11,804 nt of DNA from NCBI GenBank assembly GCA_945937855.1, contig CAMEUC010000025.1, positions 1 through 11,804 on the forward strand. Direction: 5' to 3'. Position numbers and translations under genes: made by a program. How positions within the stretch are numbered: position 1 is the stretch's first letter; each line of letters begins with the position of its first letter. The notes below the pieces were generated by a model. That model saw only the letters and a program-made list of their open reading frames with translations. It made no database searches and was not told the origin of the DNA. Source of the DNA: an uncultured Clostridium sp. (lineage in GTDB: Bacteria > Bacillota > Clostridia > TANB77 > CAG-508). Shown in pieces: positions 1 through 6,280 of the stretch.

Positions 1-193
1 TGGAATTCGGGTGAAGTAACAAAAGAGCCAACATGTAAAGATAAAGGAGAAAAGACATATACATGTACAGTGTGTGGAGAAATAAAGACAGAAGAAATAG
101 CAGTAACAAATAATCATACATGGAATTCGGGTGAAGTAACAAAAGAGCCAACATGTAAAGATAAAGGAGAAAAGATATATACATGTACAGTAT
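1..193 (+). repeat. 120-bp direct tandem repeat inside the dockerin gene
   Basis: Bases 1-73 and 121-193 are nearly identical (for example C56 versus T176, G72 versus A192), giving a 120-base period and a 40-residue protein period. The first copy is cut by the window edge, so more copies may lie upstream. The near-identity at DNA level suggests recent duplication or homogenisation and a copy number that may vary between strains. Confidence 0.9.
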
Positions 194-687
194 GTAACAA
201 AACTAAAATTCAAGAGATTGCAGAAACTGGACATAAATATGAAAATGGTGTTTGTGTAAATTGTGGAGAAAACATATTTACAGAAGAAAGTAAATATTAT
301 ATAATATTATCAGAATTGATAGGAATAAGTCCAAATACAATAATTGGCAAGTTTATAACAAATATTATGGAAAAATATACAGTAAAGATTATGAAAGATA
401 ATCAAGAAGTCACAGAAGGTAAAATTGCTACAGGTATGCAAATAAAAATATTTGAAAAAGAACAAGAAGTGGATAGTTGTACAGCAGTAGTGACAGGAGA
501 CACAGACGGAAATGGAAATGCAGATATAAGAGATATGATAAAAATAAATAACTATAGACTTTATGGAACAACAACAAATTTTGAAGGAGCATATCAAACA
601 GCAGGAGATGTAAATAGAGACGGAAAAATAGATATAAAAGATATGATTAGAATAAATAATTATAGGCTTTATAATACTAGTATATAA
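1..687 (+). CDS. Secreted repeat protein with C-terminal type I dockerin (5' end missing)
   Basis: The frame is open from base 1, so the gene begins outside the window; 228 residues are visible, ending at TAA 685-687. The visible N-terminal part holds two copies of a 40-residue cysteine-rich module with the pattern HTWNSGEVTKEPTC...YTCTVC, followed by a short GHKYENGVCVNCGEN unit. These repeats are common in clostridial surface proteins. Next comes a spacer typical of pre-dockerin regions (GISPNT...GKIATGMQIKI). The C-terminus is a type I dockerin with two calcium loops: D167, D169, N171, D175, D178 and D203, N205, D207, D211, D214, each followed by a similar I-x-x-N-N-Y-R-L-Y helix. Dockerins bind cohesins, and the next gene encodes a cohesin-like protein, so this product is probably held at the cell surface by its neighbour (inference). 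The catalytic or binding part, if any, lies upstream and is unknown. Confidence 0.88.
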   Translation, partial: WNSGEVTKEPTCKDKGEKTYTCTVCGEIKTEEIAVTNNHTWNSGEVTKEPTCKDKGEKIYTCTVCNKTKIQEIAETGHKYENGVCVNCGENIFTEESKYYIILSELIGISPNTIIGKFITNIMEKYTVKIMKDNQEVTEGKIATGMQIKIFEKEQEVDSCTAVVTGDTDGNGNADIRDMIKINNYRLYGTTTNFEGAYQTAGDVNRDGKIDIKDMIRINNYRLYNTSI

Positions 688-701
688 TAGGAGGTACAAA
701 G

Positions 702-1616
702 GTGAAAAAATTAACAATAAGTATGTTTATGATATTTGTTATTTGCATAATAAATACTGTAAATGTATTTGCAGCAGATGCTACTGCAGAACTTATCGTT
801 GATAAAACGACGGTTAAAGCAGGAGATACAGTAACAGTAATATTAAATGCAAAATGTGAATCAGGATTAAGTGCAGTAATAACAGGAATAGAATATGATA
901 AAGAAGTATTAACATTACAAACCACAAAAGTAGCTGAAAATTGGGTTAATTATGGTGTAGATAAATATGAAATATTAAGTAATTCTACTGAAAAAGTTAC
1001 ATCATTAAATGTTATAACATTAACATTTAAAGTAAGTGATAACGCACAAGATGGAACAACAAAAATTAGTACAACAGGGATAGAAATAACAGATATAAAT
1101 AATAAAGAATATACATTAGCTAAATCAGAAAAAGTACTTACAATAGGAAACCCAAAGGAAAATCCAACTCCAAGTGAACCAGAAGAAAATCCAACGCAAG
1201 TATCATTAACAAATATTAAGATTACAAAAGCCCCAACAAAAACAACATATACAGAAGGAGAAAAATTTGATAAGACAGGAATGGTAGTTACAGCGGAGTA
1301 TAGTGATGGAACAAGTAAAGAGATAACCAATTACACATATACACCAAGCGGAGCATTGAAGGCAACAGAAAGAAAAGTAACTATCTCTTATACAGAGGGT
1401 GAAGTAACAAAAACAGTAGCTCAAGACATAAAGGTAATAAATGTTCCAGAAAATAACGCAGAAGATAATAAAGAAGATACAAAAGATGATAGCGTACAAC
1501 CTGAAAAAGAGATACCAAAAGCAGGTGTAGAAAAAAATATAATATTTGTAATAGGAGTTGTTTTAATAGTAACAATTGCATCATATTTAGGGTATAAAAA
1601 GTATAAAAATATATAA
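702..1616 (+). CDS. Cell-surface anchored cohesin-like protein with Ig-like domain
   Basis: 304 residues starting at GTG 702, seven bases after a perfect AGGAGG (689-694). Residues 1-24 are a signal peptide (MKK, hydrophobic core, ...VFA). Residues about 26-148 match the cohesin pattern: an AELIVDKTTVKAGDTVTV opening, a 'EYDKEVL' strand and 'VITLTFKVSDNAQDG' near the end. A Pro/Glu-rich linker (150-166) leads to an Ig-like domain of the Big_3 type (about 167-248; TYTEGEKFDKTGMVVTAEYSDGT). An acidic linker precedes IPKAG (271-275), a hydrophobic segment (279-298) and the basic tail KKYKNI, which is the layout of a sortase signal, although IPKAG differs from LPXTG. It could instead remain a plain membrane anchor. 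It lies 14 bases behind the dockerin gene, probably in one transcript, and likely tethers that protein to the envelope. The cohesin assignment is by pattern; a related Ig-like fold remains possible. Confidence 0.85.
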   Translation: MKKLTISMFMIFVICIINTVNVFAADATAELIVDKTTVKAGDTVTVILNAKCESGLSAVITGIEYDKEVLTLQTTKVAENWVNYGVDKYEILSNSTEKVTSLNVITLTFKVSDNAQDGTTKISTTGIEITDINNKEYTLAKSEKVLTIGNPKENPTPSEPEENPTQVSLTNIKITKAPTKTTYTEGEKFDKTGMVVTAEYSDGTSKEITNYTYTPSGALKATERKVTISYTEGEVTKTVAQDIKVINVPENNAEDNKEDTKDDSVQPEKEIPKAGVEKNIIFVIGVVLIVTIASYLGYKKYKNI

Positions 1617-1619
1617 CTG

Positions 1620-1641
1620 TTTTGACCACTTTTTTGACCAC
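1620..1641. repeat. Left arm-type direct repeats (TTTTGACCAC x2)
   Basis: TTTTGACCAC occurs at 1620-1629 and again at 1632-1641, 12 bases apart, just after the cohesin gene stop. It lies 121-142 bases left of the putative core centre. Read on the other strand (AAAGTGGTCAAAA) it resembles the right-hand pair. Possible integrase arm-binding sites. Confidence 0.45.
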
Positions 1642-1684
1642 AACCCAAACAAAAAATAATAGAAATAAAGAAAAATAAAAAAAC

Positions 1685-1722
1685 AAGTGTTGTTCTGAAA
1701 CCTTACAGAATAGCACTTTTTT
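1685..1722 (+). terminator. Rho-independent terminator after the cohesin gene
   Basis: A 13-bp stem (1685-1697 with 1706-1718, two G-T wobbles) with an 8-base loop is followed by a T run through 1722. An A-rich stretch precedes it, so it may also work on the other strand. It ends the dockerin-cohesin unit just before the tRNA fragment. Confidence 0.85.
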
Positions 1723-1744
1723 AAATTTTATGGAAATAACGGAA

Positions 1745-1780
1745 CTTGACCGCTGGTTCTCATAACCCGAAGGTCGTAAG
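1745..1780. other. Candidate integrase core attachment site (attP-like)
   Basis: The seven-base anticodon loop CTCATAA (1759-1765) sits at the centre of an imperfect dyad: CTT-GACC (1745-1751) faces GGTC-GT-AAG (1772-1780), centre about 1762. Tyrosine recombinases that target tRNA genes often cross over within a 7-base anticodon-loop segment. The right half-site is tRNA sequence and the left half-site is not. That is the arrangement of an element's own attP or of a junction between two tandem elements, not of an ordinary attL with a restored tRNA. Crossover position is inferred. Confidence 0.55.
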
Positions 1781-1803
1781 TTCGAGTCTTACCCCCGCAA
1801 CCA
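1759..1803 (+). tRNA. 3' half of initiator tRNA-fMet (gene fragment at an attachment site)
   Basis: Bases 1759-1765 are the anticodon loop CTCATAA, with anticodon CAT at 1761-1763. CCCGA (1766-1770) is the 3' anticodon strand with the three G-C pairs' worth of C typical of initiator tRNA. A perfect T arm follows (GTAAG 1776-1780, loop, CTTAC 1788-1792), then CCCCGCA, discriminator A and encoded CCA (1801-1803). The CCCCGCA-A-CCA end matches bacterial initiator tRNAs, whose first pair is mismatched. Upstream of the loop the sequence is CTGGTT, not TCGGG, and no D arm or acceptor 5' strand (expected CGCGGGG) is present. The gene is therefore a half, not an intact tRNA. Integrases of the tyrosine family commonly use such tRNA 3' ends as attachment sites. 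Confidence 0.82.
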
Positions 1804-1814
1804 AAATTTTTATT

Positions 1815-1848
1815 AGAGTCGCAAGAGATTGCAGACTCTTATTTTTTT
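1815..1848 (+). terminator. Rho-independent terminator behind the tRNA fragment
   Basis: AGAGTC-GCA (1815-1823) pairs with TGC-a-GACTCT (1830-1839) around a six-base loop, followed by TATTTTTTT (1840-1848). It begins 12 bases after the tRNA CCA end, as expected for a tRNA transcript terminator. It would have travelled with the element as part of the tRNA 3' copy. Confidence 0.8.
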
Positions 1849-1874
1849 GACTAAAAATCTATTTTTTACAAAAG

Positions 1875-1895
1875 TGGGGACAATTTGGGGACAAT
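1875..1895. repeat. Right arm-type direct repeats (TGGGGACAAT x2)
   Basis: TGGGGACAAT occurs at 1875-1884 and 1886-1895, 11 bases apart, 113-133 bases right of the core centre and about 100 bases beyond the integrase stop codon. Paired short repeats on both sides of a core are typical arm sites of lambda/Tn916-type integrases. The distance matches that of the left pair. Confidence 0.5.
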
Positions 1896-1997
1896 CCCTA
1901 CATTTTTATGCATTAAATAGCATACTTTAGCCTTGCTAATTTATATTAAACTTTGAAAATCAAAAAAGTAATTTTCGAGAAATTTTGAAAAGAGTTT

Positions 1998-3173
1998 TTA
2001 TACGAGCATTTTCTCTAGAACATTACCAGCTTCCTTATTATGAGCTTCCACTGGATGTACATAGAAGTTTAATGTAGTAGTTATTTGAGCATGCCCTAAT
2101 CTTGATGCTACAACAGCTACATCTACATTTTTAGATATAAGCAAAGTAGCATTTGTGTGTCGCAAACCATGAAAAGTAATTTTTGGTAAGTTATTCTTTT
2201 CAATAAAAGAACGAAACCAATCTGTAACAGTATCAGGATGCATTGGATTACCATTCCAAGTAACAAATAGTTTGTTTGAGTTATTCCATAAATCGCCACA
2301 TTTTTCTTTTTCAGCATCATACCAAGTTTTGTATTTGTAAAGCATATTAATGACAATATCAGGAATTCCGACTTTTCTAATTGAACTATGTGTTTTTGGA
2401 TCTTTTACGAAAATGCCTTTATCGGAAGTGTATTGACTTGCTTTAGTAATATGTACAAAACCTTCTTTAAAATCGATATCTGACCATTCTAAGCCCAATA
2501 CTTCGCCTCTACGCATACCAGTAAACAATGTTAATATAACAATAGTTTGAAATTTAATTTCTTCATTTTCTAAAGCCTCTAATAATTGTTTACATTGAAC
2601 ATCATCATAGTATTTAATTTGAGGTCTTTCGTGTTTTGGTGGCTTAACTCTGTCAGCTGGGTTATAAGGTAGTATCTGCCAATATACTGCATTTTGTAAC
2701 ATGGCATGTAGTAAACGGTGATGCTCTAATATTGTTTTAGAAGATAGACTCTTCATTACAGTTTTTCCATTATGATTTTTACATCTTTTCAATTGATGAT
2801 CTTTTGAAAGATAATCATAAAAACTCATAATGTGAGTTGGCTTTATATTGCATAACTTATAATTACCAAAGTAGGGAATAATTCGTGAGTTTAGCATTCC
2901 TTTATATCTTTCATAAGTTTTTGGTGATAATTCTTTTTCACCATAATTTTTAGCCCATAAATCTGTAAATTCCTTAAATGTCATTGAAGAGTTTTGCAAA
3001 ACAATACCATTTTCAACTTCATAAACAAAGTTCACAAGTTCTTTATCTGCCTCACGCTTACTATTTGCTTTTATGCTCTTAGTATATCTGATTCTGTTAC
3101 CATAGCTGTCAAAACCATGTGATACAATTAATCTCCATGAGCGTTTGCCTCTCTTTTCAAGATACCCTGCCAT
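1998..3173 (-). CDS. int: Tyrosine site-specific integrase
   Basis: 391 residues from ATG 3173. An in-frame GTG at 3185 overlaps the AGGAGG itself, so ATG is preferred although the spacing is 11 bases. Domains: an N-terminal arm-DNA-binding region (MAGYLEKRGKRSWRLIVS...YTKSIKANSKREADKEL), a SAM-like core-binding domain (TFKEFTDLW...LSPKTYERYKGML) and a C-terminal catalytic domain. Counting from GTG, catalytic residues are R225 in TGMRRGE, the H339-x-x-R342 box (HGLRH), the LGH motif and tyrosine 375 in LNFYVHP; all are present. The enzyme should catalyse integration and, with an excisionase, excision at the adjacent tRNA-fMet site. Its stop codon is about 230 bases from the core, the usual int-att arrangement. 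It probably forms a leftward unit with the upstream zinc-ribbon gene. Confidence 0.96.
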   Translation of the reverse strand: MAGYLEKRGKRSWRLIVSHGFDSYGNRIRYTKSIKANSKREADKELVNFVYEVENGIVLQNSSMTFKEFTDLWAKNYGEKELSPKTYERYKGMLNSRIIPYFGNYKLCNIKPTHIMSFYDYLSKDHQLKRCKNHNGKTVMKSLSSKTILEHHRLLHAMLQNAVYWQILPYNPADRVKPPKHERPQIKYYDDVQCKQLLEALENEEIKFQTIVILTLFTGMRRGEVLGLEWSDIDFKEGFVHITKASQYTSDKGIFVKDPKTHSSIRKVGIPDIVINMLYKYKTWYDAEKEKCGDLWNNSNKLFVTWNGNPMHPDTVTDWFRSFIEKNNLPKITFHGLRHTNATLLISKNVDVAVVASRLGHAQITTTLNFYVHPVEAHNKEAGNVLEKMLV

Positions 3174-3226
3174 TACTTTTTTCACCTCCTTTCAGTATAC
3201 CTATGGCAAGGATTTATATATATAAT

Positions 3227-4435
3227 TTATTTTTTTCTAGTTTCTTCTATCCATTTTTTAAATTCTTCTTCTGTTTTTAAACCTTGTTTTATATCTTTTT
3301 TAAATTTATTAGCTTCTTTTTTCCATTTCTCATATTTTTCTAAATACATTGAAATGTCTGGATTCCTATTTGCCAACATTTTTTTGGCAGATAATGTCTT
3401 TCTATATAGTGAATTTATTTCATCTTTTTTAAGTTTTTCATTGTAGGTAATCATTGCACCGATTTCTTGACACGTCTTTCCATTTTCAAATATATTGTCA
3501 CAATATAAAGTATTCTTTTTTGAAGAAGGAATAAAGTAATTACCACAATTTTTACAAATATATATTGGTGTATTATTTTTTATTAATTCTAAAATACTTA
3601 TAAAACAAGAACTTTCAATTATATGACAGTTAAAACAAAGAGGTGTAAAAAGTTCATTATCATATTCTGTAGGGTAATTTTTTATATATTCTGAAATTGC
3701 CTTGGCTTTTTCTTCAAAATTACCTTTATCAGGACATGAATTCATATTCATATATTTCATTGGCTCAATATCATATGCAATAGTTATATATGAATTTAAT
3801 GTTAGAAACATTTCAGAATAATTATCGAAATCAGCTTGTTTATATATATAGAATCTTTCTGCAATAGAGAAATTATTTAAATAGTCTAAATTTGATAGAT
3901 TATTTATAAAATTTACAATTGCTCTAAATTGGGATTGATAGTATATTAAAGTCTTTTTTCGTTCTTCATAATTATTTCTACAAACTAAAATAAAGTCTTT
4001 TTCAGTAAAAAAAATATTTTCTTTATCGTTAGTAATATTTAATTTTGCATATTCATTAAAGGGATTGCCAATATCTTTATCATCACTGTTAAAAACTAAA
4101 CCTGGTAAGCCATAATTATATATAAATTCTACAAAAGAATTAAAATTTGTGAAATCATAGTTCAAAAATTTTAATAAAGTTGTTCCTAGTTTATTTTTTT
4201 CATCAGTAAAATCAGATTTATATAATTTGCAAATACTATCAGAATAGGTTGAAAGATACTTAGTATATTCTTTTTTTGTTTTAAATTCATTTCTTTCTTT
4301 AAGTATTGTGTATGTGTCATTTGTTTTATTATATGTTGCATTTACAGTAGAAAAGGTATCTCTTATAAAATATTCTGTGTTGTCTATGATTGACATTTTC
4401 ATATAATAAATTCTGGATACAACATCAAATTTCAT
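3227..4435 (-). CDS. DUF6076-like zinc-ribbon protein of unknown function
   Basis: 402 residues from ATG 4435, with AAGGAGG five bases upstream. No enzyme motif is recognised. The C-terminal part carries a likely zinc ribbon: C294-x2-C297, then C312 and C322 (CKNCGNYF...LYCDNIFENGKTC), with another CxxC pair at C267/C270. A lysine/glutamate-rich, probably helical tail follows. The architecture (long Asn/Lys/Tyr-rich N-terminus, then CxxCGxxF...YC) resembles the DUF6076 family, often found beside integrases in clostridial elements; this assignment is from memory of the pattern. No signal peptide or membrane segment is seen. It is transcribed toward int, 53 bases from its ATG, and shares a divergent regulatory region with the excisionase/replication operon. 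One of the palindromic sites abuts its ribosome binding site. A DNA-binding or regulatory role is possible but unproven. Confidence 0.85.
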   Translation of the reverse strand: MKFDVVSRIYYMKMSIIDNTEYFIRDTFSTVNATYNKTNDTYTILKERNEFKTKKEYTKYLSTYSDSICKLYKSDFTDEKNKLGTTLLKFLNYDFTNFNSFVEFIYNYGLPGLVFNSDDKDIGNPFNEYAKLNITNDKENIFFTEKDFILVCRNNYEERKKTLIYYQSQFRAIVNFINNLSNLDYLNNFSIAERFYIYKQADFDNYSEMFLTLNSYITIAYDIEPMKYMNMNSCPDKGNFEEKAKAISEYIKNYPTEYDNELFTPLCFNCHIIESSCFISILELIKNNTPIYICKNCGNYFIPSSKKNTLYCDNIFENGKTCQEIGAMITYNEKLKKDEINSLYRKTLSAKKMLANRNPDISMYLEKYEKWKKEANKFKKDIKQGLKTEEEFKKWIEETRKK

Positions 4436-4445
4436 ACAAACCTCC

Positions 4446-4560
4446 TTGTTAACAATTTAATTCTTGTAAAAAATATTGTTAATTGATATCATAAAATACT
4501 ATAAATTATTGACTAATCATAAATTAACAATTAAAATACAAATTATAAAATTGTTAACAA
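4446..4560. repeat. Symmetric array of TTGTTAACAA-type sites between divergent operons
   Basis: The palindrome TTGTTAACAA occurs at 4446-4455 and 4551-4560. Inside them lie TTGTTAATT (4476-4484) and its exact inverse AATTAACAA (4522-4530). All four sites are symmetric about 4503, with a 20-base gap between outer and inner site on both sides. The array spans nearly all of the 191-base gap between the leftward zinc-ribbon gene and the rightward excisionase gene. The left palindrome touches the AGGAGG of the leftward gene. Likely operators of a repressor, or iteron-like binding sites. Confidence 0.7.
4509..4537 (+). promoter_or_regulatory. Candidate rightward promoter of the excisionase/replication operon
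   Basis: TTGACT (4509-4514) and TAAAAT (4532-4537) are separated by 17 bases. The inner site AATTAACAA (4522-4530) lies in the spacer and the palindrome TTGTTAACAA starts 14 bases after the -10 box. A protein bound to these sites would block this promoter. In such AT-rich DNA a chance match is possible. Confidence 0.5.
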
Positions 4561-4562
4561 TA

Positions 4563-4571
4563 TTATACACA
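4563..4571 (+). other. Possible DnaA box
   Basis: TTATACACA fits the TTATNCACA consensus exactly and lies two bases right of the outer palindrome. A single box in AT-rich DNA is weak evidence, but it is next to an array of repeated sites and upstream of replication genes. Confidence 0.3.
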
Positions 4572-4635
4572 GCTAATTTTAAATTGTCAATACAAAATTT
4601 AAAATTTAGCGATTAGAAGTTAGGAGGTGAGCAAT

Positions 4636-4842
4636 ATGGCAACAGAGAAAATGCAAAGGACAACTTTAACAGCCAAAGAGGCTGCAGAATATTTAGGAAT
4701 TTCATATTGGTTAATAACGCAATTAGTTAAAAGAAAACAAATTCCTTGTTCAAGAGTTGGGAAAAGAATTCTATTTAGAAAAGAAGCCTTAGATATTTAT
4801 TTAAGTAAAAAAGAAAACGATTCTATAGAAGAATCTTGTTAG
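4636..4842 (+). CDS. Excisionase-family helix-turn-helix DNA-binding protein
   Basis: 68 residues from ATG 4636, eight bases after AGGAGG (4622-4627). The in-frame GTG at 4627 overlaps that sequence and is unlikely. The protein is one HTH_17/MerR-like module: TLTAKEAAEYLGISYWLITQLVKRKQIPCSRVGKRILFRKEALDIYL, matching the 'DNA-binding domain, excisionase family' pattern in length and spacing. Such proteins either bend attachment-site DNA to direct the integrase to excision or act as small regulators. It is the first gene of the rightward operon and is followed 14 bases later by the replication gene. Excisionase versus regulator cannot be decided from sequence. Confidence 0.88.
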   Translation: MATEKMQRTTLTAKEAAEYLGISYWLITQLVKRKQIPCSRVGKRILFRKEALDIYLSKKENDSIEESC

Positions 4843-4856
4843 AAAGAAGGGAGGAC

Positions 4857-5327
4857 ATGGGACAAGTTGGATGGATAAAATTGAACATTGGTATATTCTC
4901 CAATAGAAAAATTAAAATTCTATTAAGAGAAAGGGAAGGGGACACCTATTTTAGAATATGGATTCAAATTTTAACTATTGCTGGAGAATGTAATAGAGAT
5001 GGTGGACTATATATTAGTGATAATACACCATTCAAAATCAAAGATTTTACAAATATTATTGGAAAATCTTCCAAAACATTTACGAAAATTTTACAAAAAT
5101 TTATTGATTTAGGAATGCTAATTTATAAAAATGATACATACTTTGTAAAAAACTGGAGCAAGTATCAAAGTGCCGATAAACTTAAGAAAATTGGAAAATT
5201 AAACAAAGTAATTGAAGAGAATGAAGTTGAAAAAAGTTTTAATGATATTACAGAAGAAAAGATAAGAAAAGAAGAAAATAGAAAGGAGACCAGAGCAGAT
5301 GAATCAAATTTTGAAACCCTCGATTAA
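4857..5327 (+). CDS. Phage-type replisome organizer (N-terminal domain) replication protein
   Basis: 156 residues from ATG 4857, preceded by GAAGGGAGG; a TTG at 4836 inside the previous gene is in frame but has no good ribosome site. The N-terminus matches the phage replisome organizer N-terminal family: GWIKLNIGIFSNRKIKILLREREGDTYFRIWIQILTIAGECNRDGGLYISDNTPF, then a winged-helix-like part (FTNIIGKSSKTFTKILQKFIDLGMLI). The C-terminus is a charged, probably flexible tail. Family members bind an origin and recruit a helicase loader, which is the next gene, overlapping by 29 bases. This indicates a self-encoded replication initiation step for the element. It is shorter than DnaD-domain versions, so the DnaD-like C-terminal module appears absent. 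Confidence 0.88.
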   Translation: MGQVGWIKLNIGIFSNRKIKILLREREGDTYFRIWIQILTIAGECNRDGGLYISDNTPFKIKDFTNIIGKSSKTFTKILQKFIDLGMLIYKNDTYFVKNWSKYQSADKLKKIGKLNKVIEENEVEKSFNDITEEKIRKEENRKETRADESNFETLD

Positions 5328-6168
5328 TAAAAGCGATTTTATCGAGTGTGAATATTGTAAAAATAAATTATATAGAAGAATAATAGAATGGGAATTATAT
5401 GGCACTAAAAGAACAATAACATTGGATTATGAAAGATGTAAATGTAACAAAGCAAAAGCATATTGGAATGAATATGATTTGAAAAAATTAAGAATACTAG
5501 AGGAACAAAGAAAACTAGAATTAATGCAAGAATTCTCTAGAAAAGTTGAAAAGATTATAAAAAATAGCAAGATTAGTAAAAGAAATTTAAACTATAAATT
5601 TGATAATTTTGAAACTAATAATAGTAATAAAAAAGTATTTAACAATTTAAAAAATTATAGTGAAAAATTAGTAAATGGTATAGAGAAAAAGGGATTAATT
5701 TTAGTAGGAAATAACGGAGTTGGTAAAACACATTTAGCTTGTAGTATAGCAAATAAATTAATAGAAAATGGAATACCAGTAATATATGGTACATTAATTA
5801 ATTTGTTAGCAGAATTAAGAAATTCATATGATACAGATAACGATATATCAGAAATGGAAATTATTAAATTATATGAAAATGTTGCCCTATTAATAATAGA
5901 TGATTTAGGAAAAGAAAAGCCAAGTGAGTGGGGATTAGAAAAATTATTTACTATTATAAATAGTAGATATGAAAATAATTTACCAGTAATTATAACAACA
6001 AATTATAATCAAAATTCTTTAGTTGAAAGACTGAGTTTAAATGGTGAAATAGAGACAGCAAAGTCGATTATTTCTCGACTATATGAGATGTGTTATCTTG
6101 TAAAAATAGAGGATATAGATCATAGAATAAAAAAGAAAAAAGTTAGTAATTGCGGGAACAATAACTAA
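5299..6168 (+). CDS. DnaC/IstB-like helicase loader ATPase
   Basis: 289 residues from ATG 5299, ten bases after AAAGGAG. The gene overlaps the end of the replisome organizer. The N-terminus has a possible zinc site (C17, C20, C47, C49) and a long charged helix. The AAA+ core has Walker A GNNGVGKTH (137-145), Walker B LLIIDDLG (197-204), sensor I in VIITTNYN and a SIISRL sequence toward the C-terminus as in DnaC/DnaI. DnaC-like proteins load the replicative helicase at origins. IstB transposase helpers share the fold, but the partner here is a replisome organizer and no IstA-type transposase is present, so helicase loading is favoured. The last residues are lysine-rich. Confidence 0.93.
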   Translation: MNQILKPSINKSDFIECEYCKNKLYRRIIEWELYGTKRTITLDYERCKCNKAKAYWNEYDLKKLRILEEQRKLELMQEFSRKVEKIIKNSKISKRNLNYKFDNFETNNSNKKVFNNLKNYSEKLVNGIEKKGLILVGNNGVGKTHLACSIANKLIENGIPVIYGTLINLLAELRNSYDTDNDISEMEIIKLYENVALLIIDDLGKEKPSEWGLEKLFTIINSRYENNLPVIITTNYNQNSLVERLSLNGEIETAKSIISRLYEMCYLVKIEDIDHRIKKKKVSNCGNNN

Positions 6169-6180
6169 CTAAATAAGATA

Positions 6181-6280
6181 ACTTTTTTAAATATTTTCTA
6201 TAAAAATTATAATTTATTTTTATTAAAAAGTAAATAAAAATTGATAAAAAAATTGTGTAAAAAATGAATTAAAAAATATC
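6181..6280. other. 92% A+T stretch downstream of the helicase loader (candidate unwinding element)
   Basis: Only 8 of these 100 bases are G or C. The stretch begins 12 bases after the loader stop codon and runs into the hairpin array. No gene is seen. Extreme AT-richness next to replication initiation genes is typical of duplex-unwinding elements, though the whole window is AT-rich. Confidence 0.4.

Noticed and set aside
1..193. CRISPR-like repeat
   Set aside because: The repeat is in frame within a protein gene, with a 40-residue coding period and no unique spacers.
310..1716. Several leftward reading frames opposite the dockerin and cohesin genes (310-717, 677-925, 950-1330, 1206-1499, 1381-1716, 1421-1648)
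   Set aside because: They are antisense to well-supported genes, rich in Cys/Phe/Ile or low in complexity, and lack ribosome sites or recognisable domains.
1727..1803. Complete tRNA gene
   Set aside because: Only the part from the anticodon loop to CCA folds as a tRNA. The expected 5' acceptor strand, D arm and 5' anticodon strand are absent.
2123..2356. Leftward 77-residue frame within the integrase gene
   Set aside because: It overlaps the conserved catalytic region of int in another frame and has no features of its own.
5299..6168. IstB transposition helper
   Set aside because: No IstA-type transposase or insertion-sequence ends are nearby, and the overlapping partner gene is a replisome organizer.
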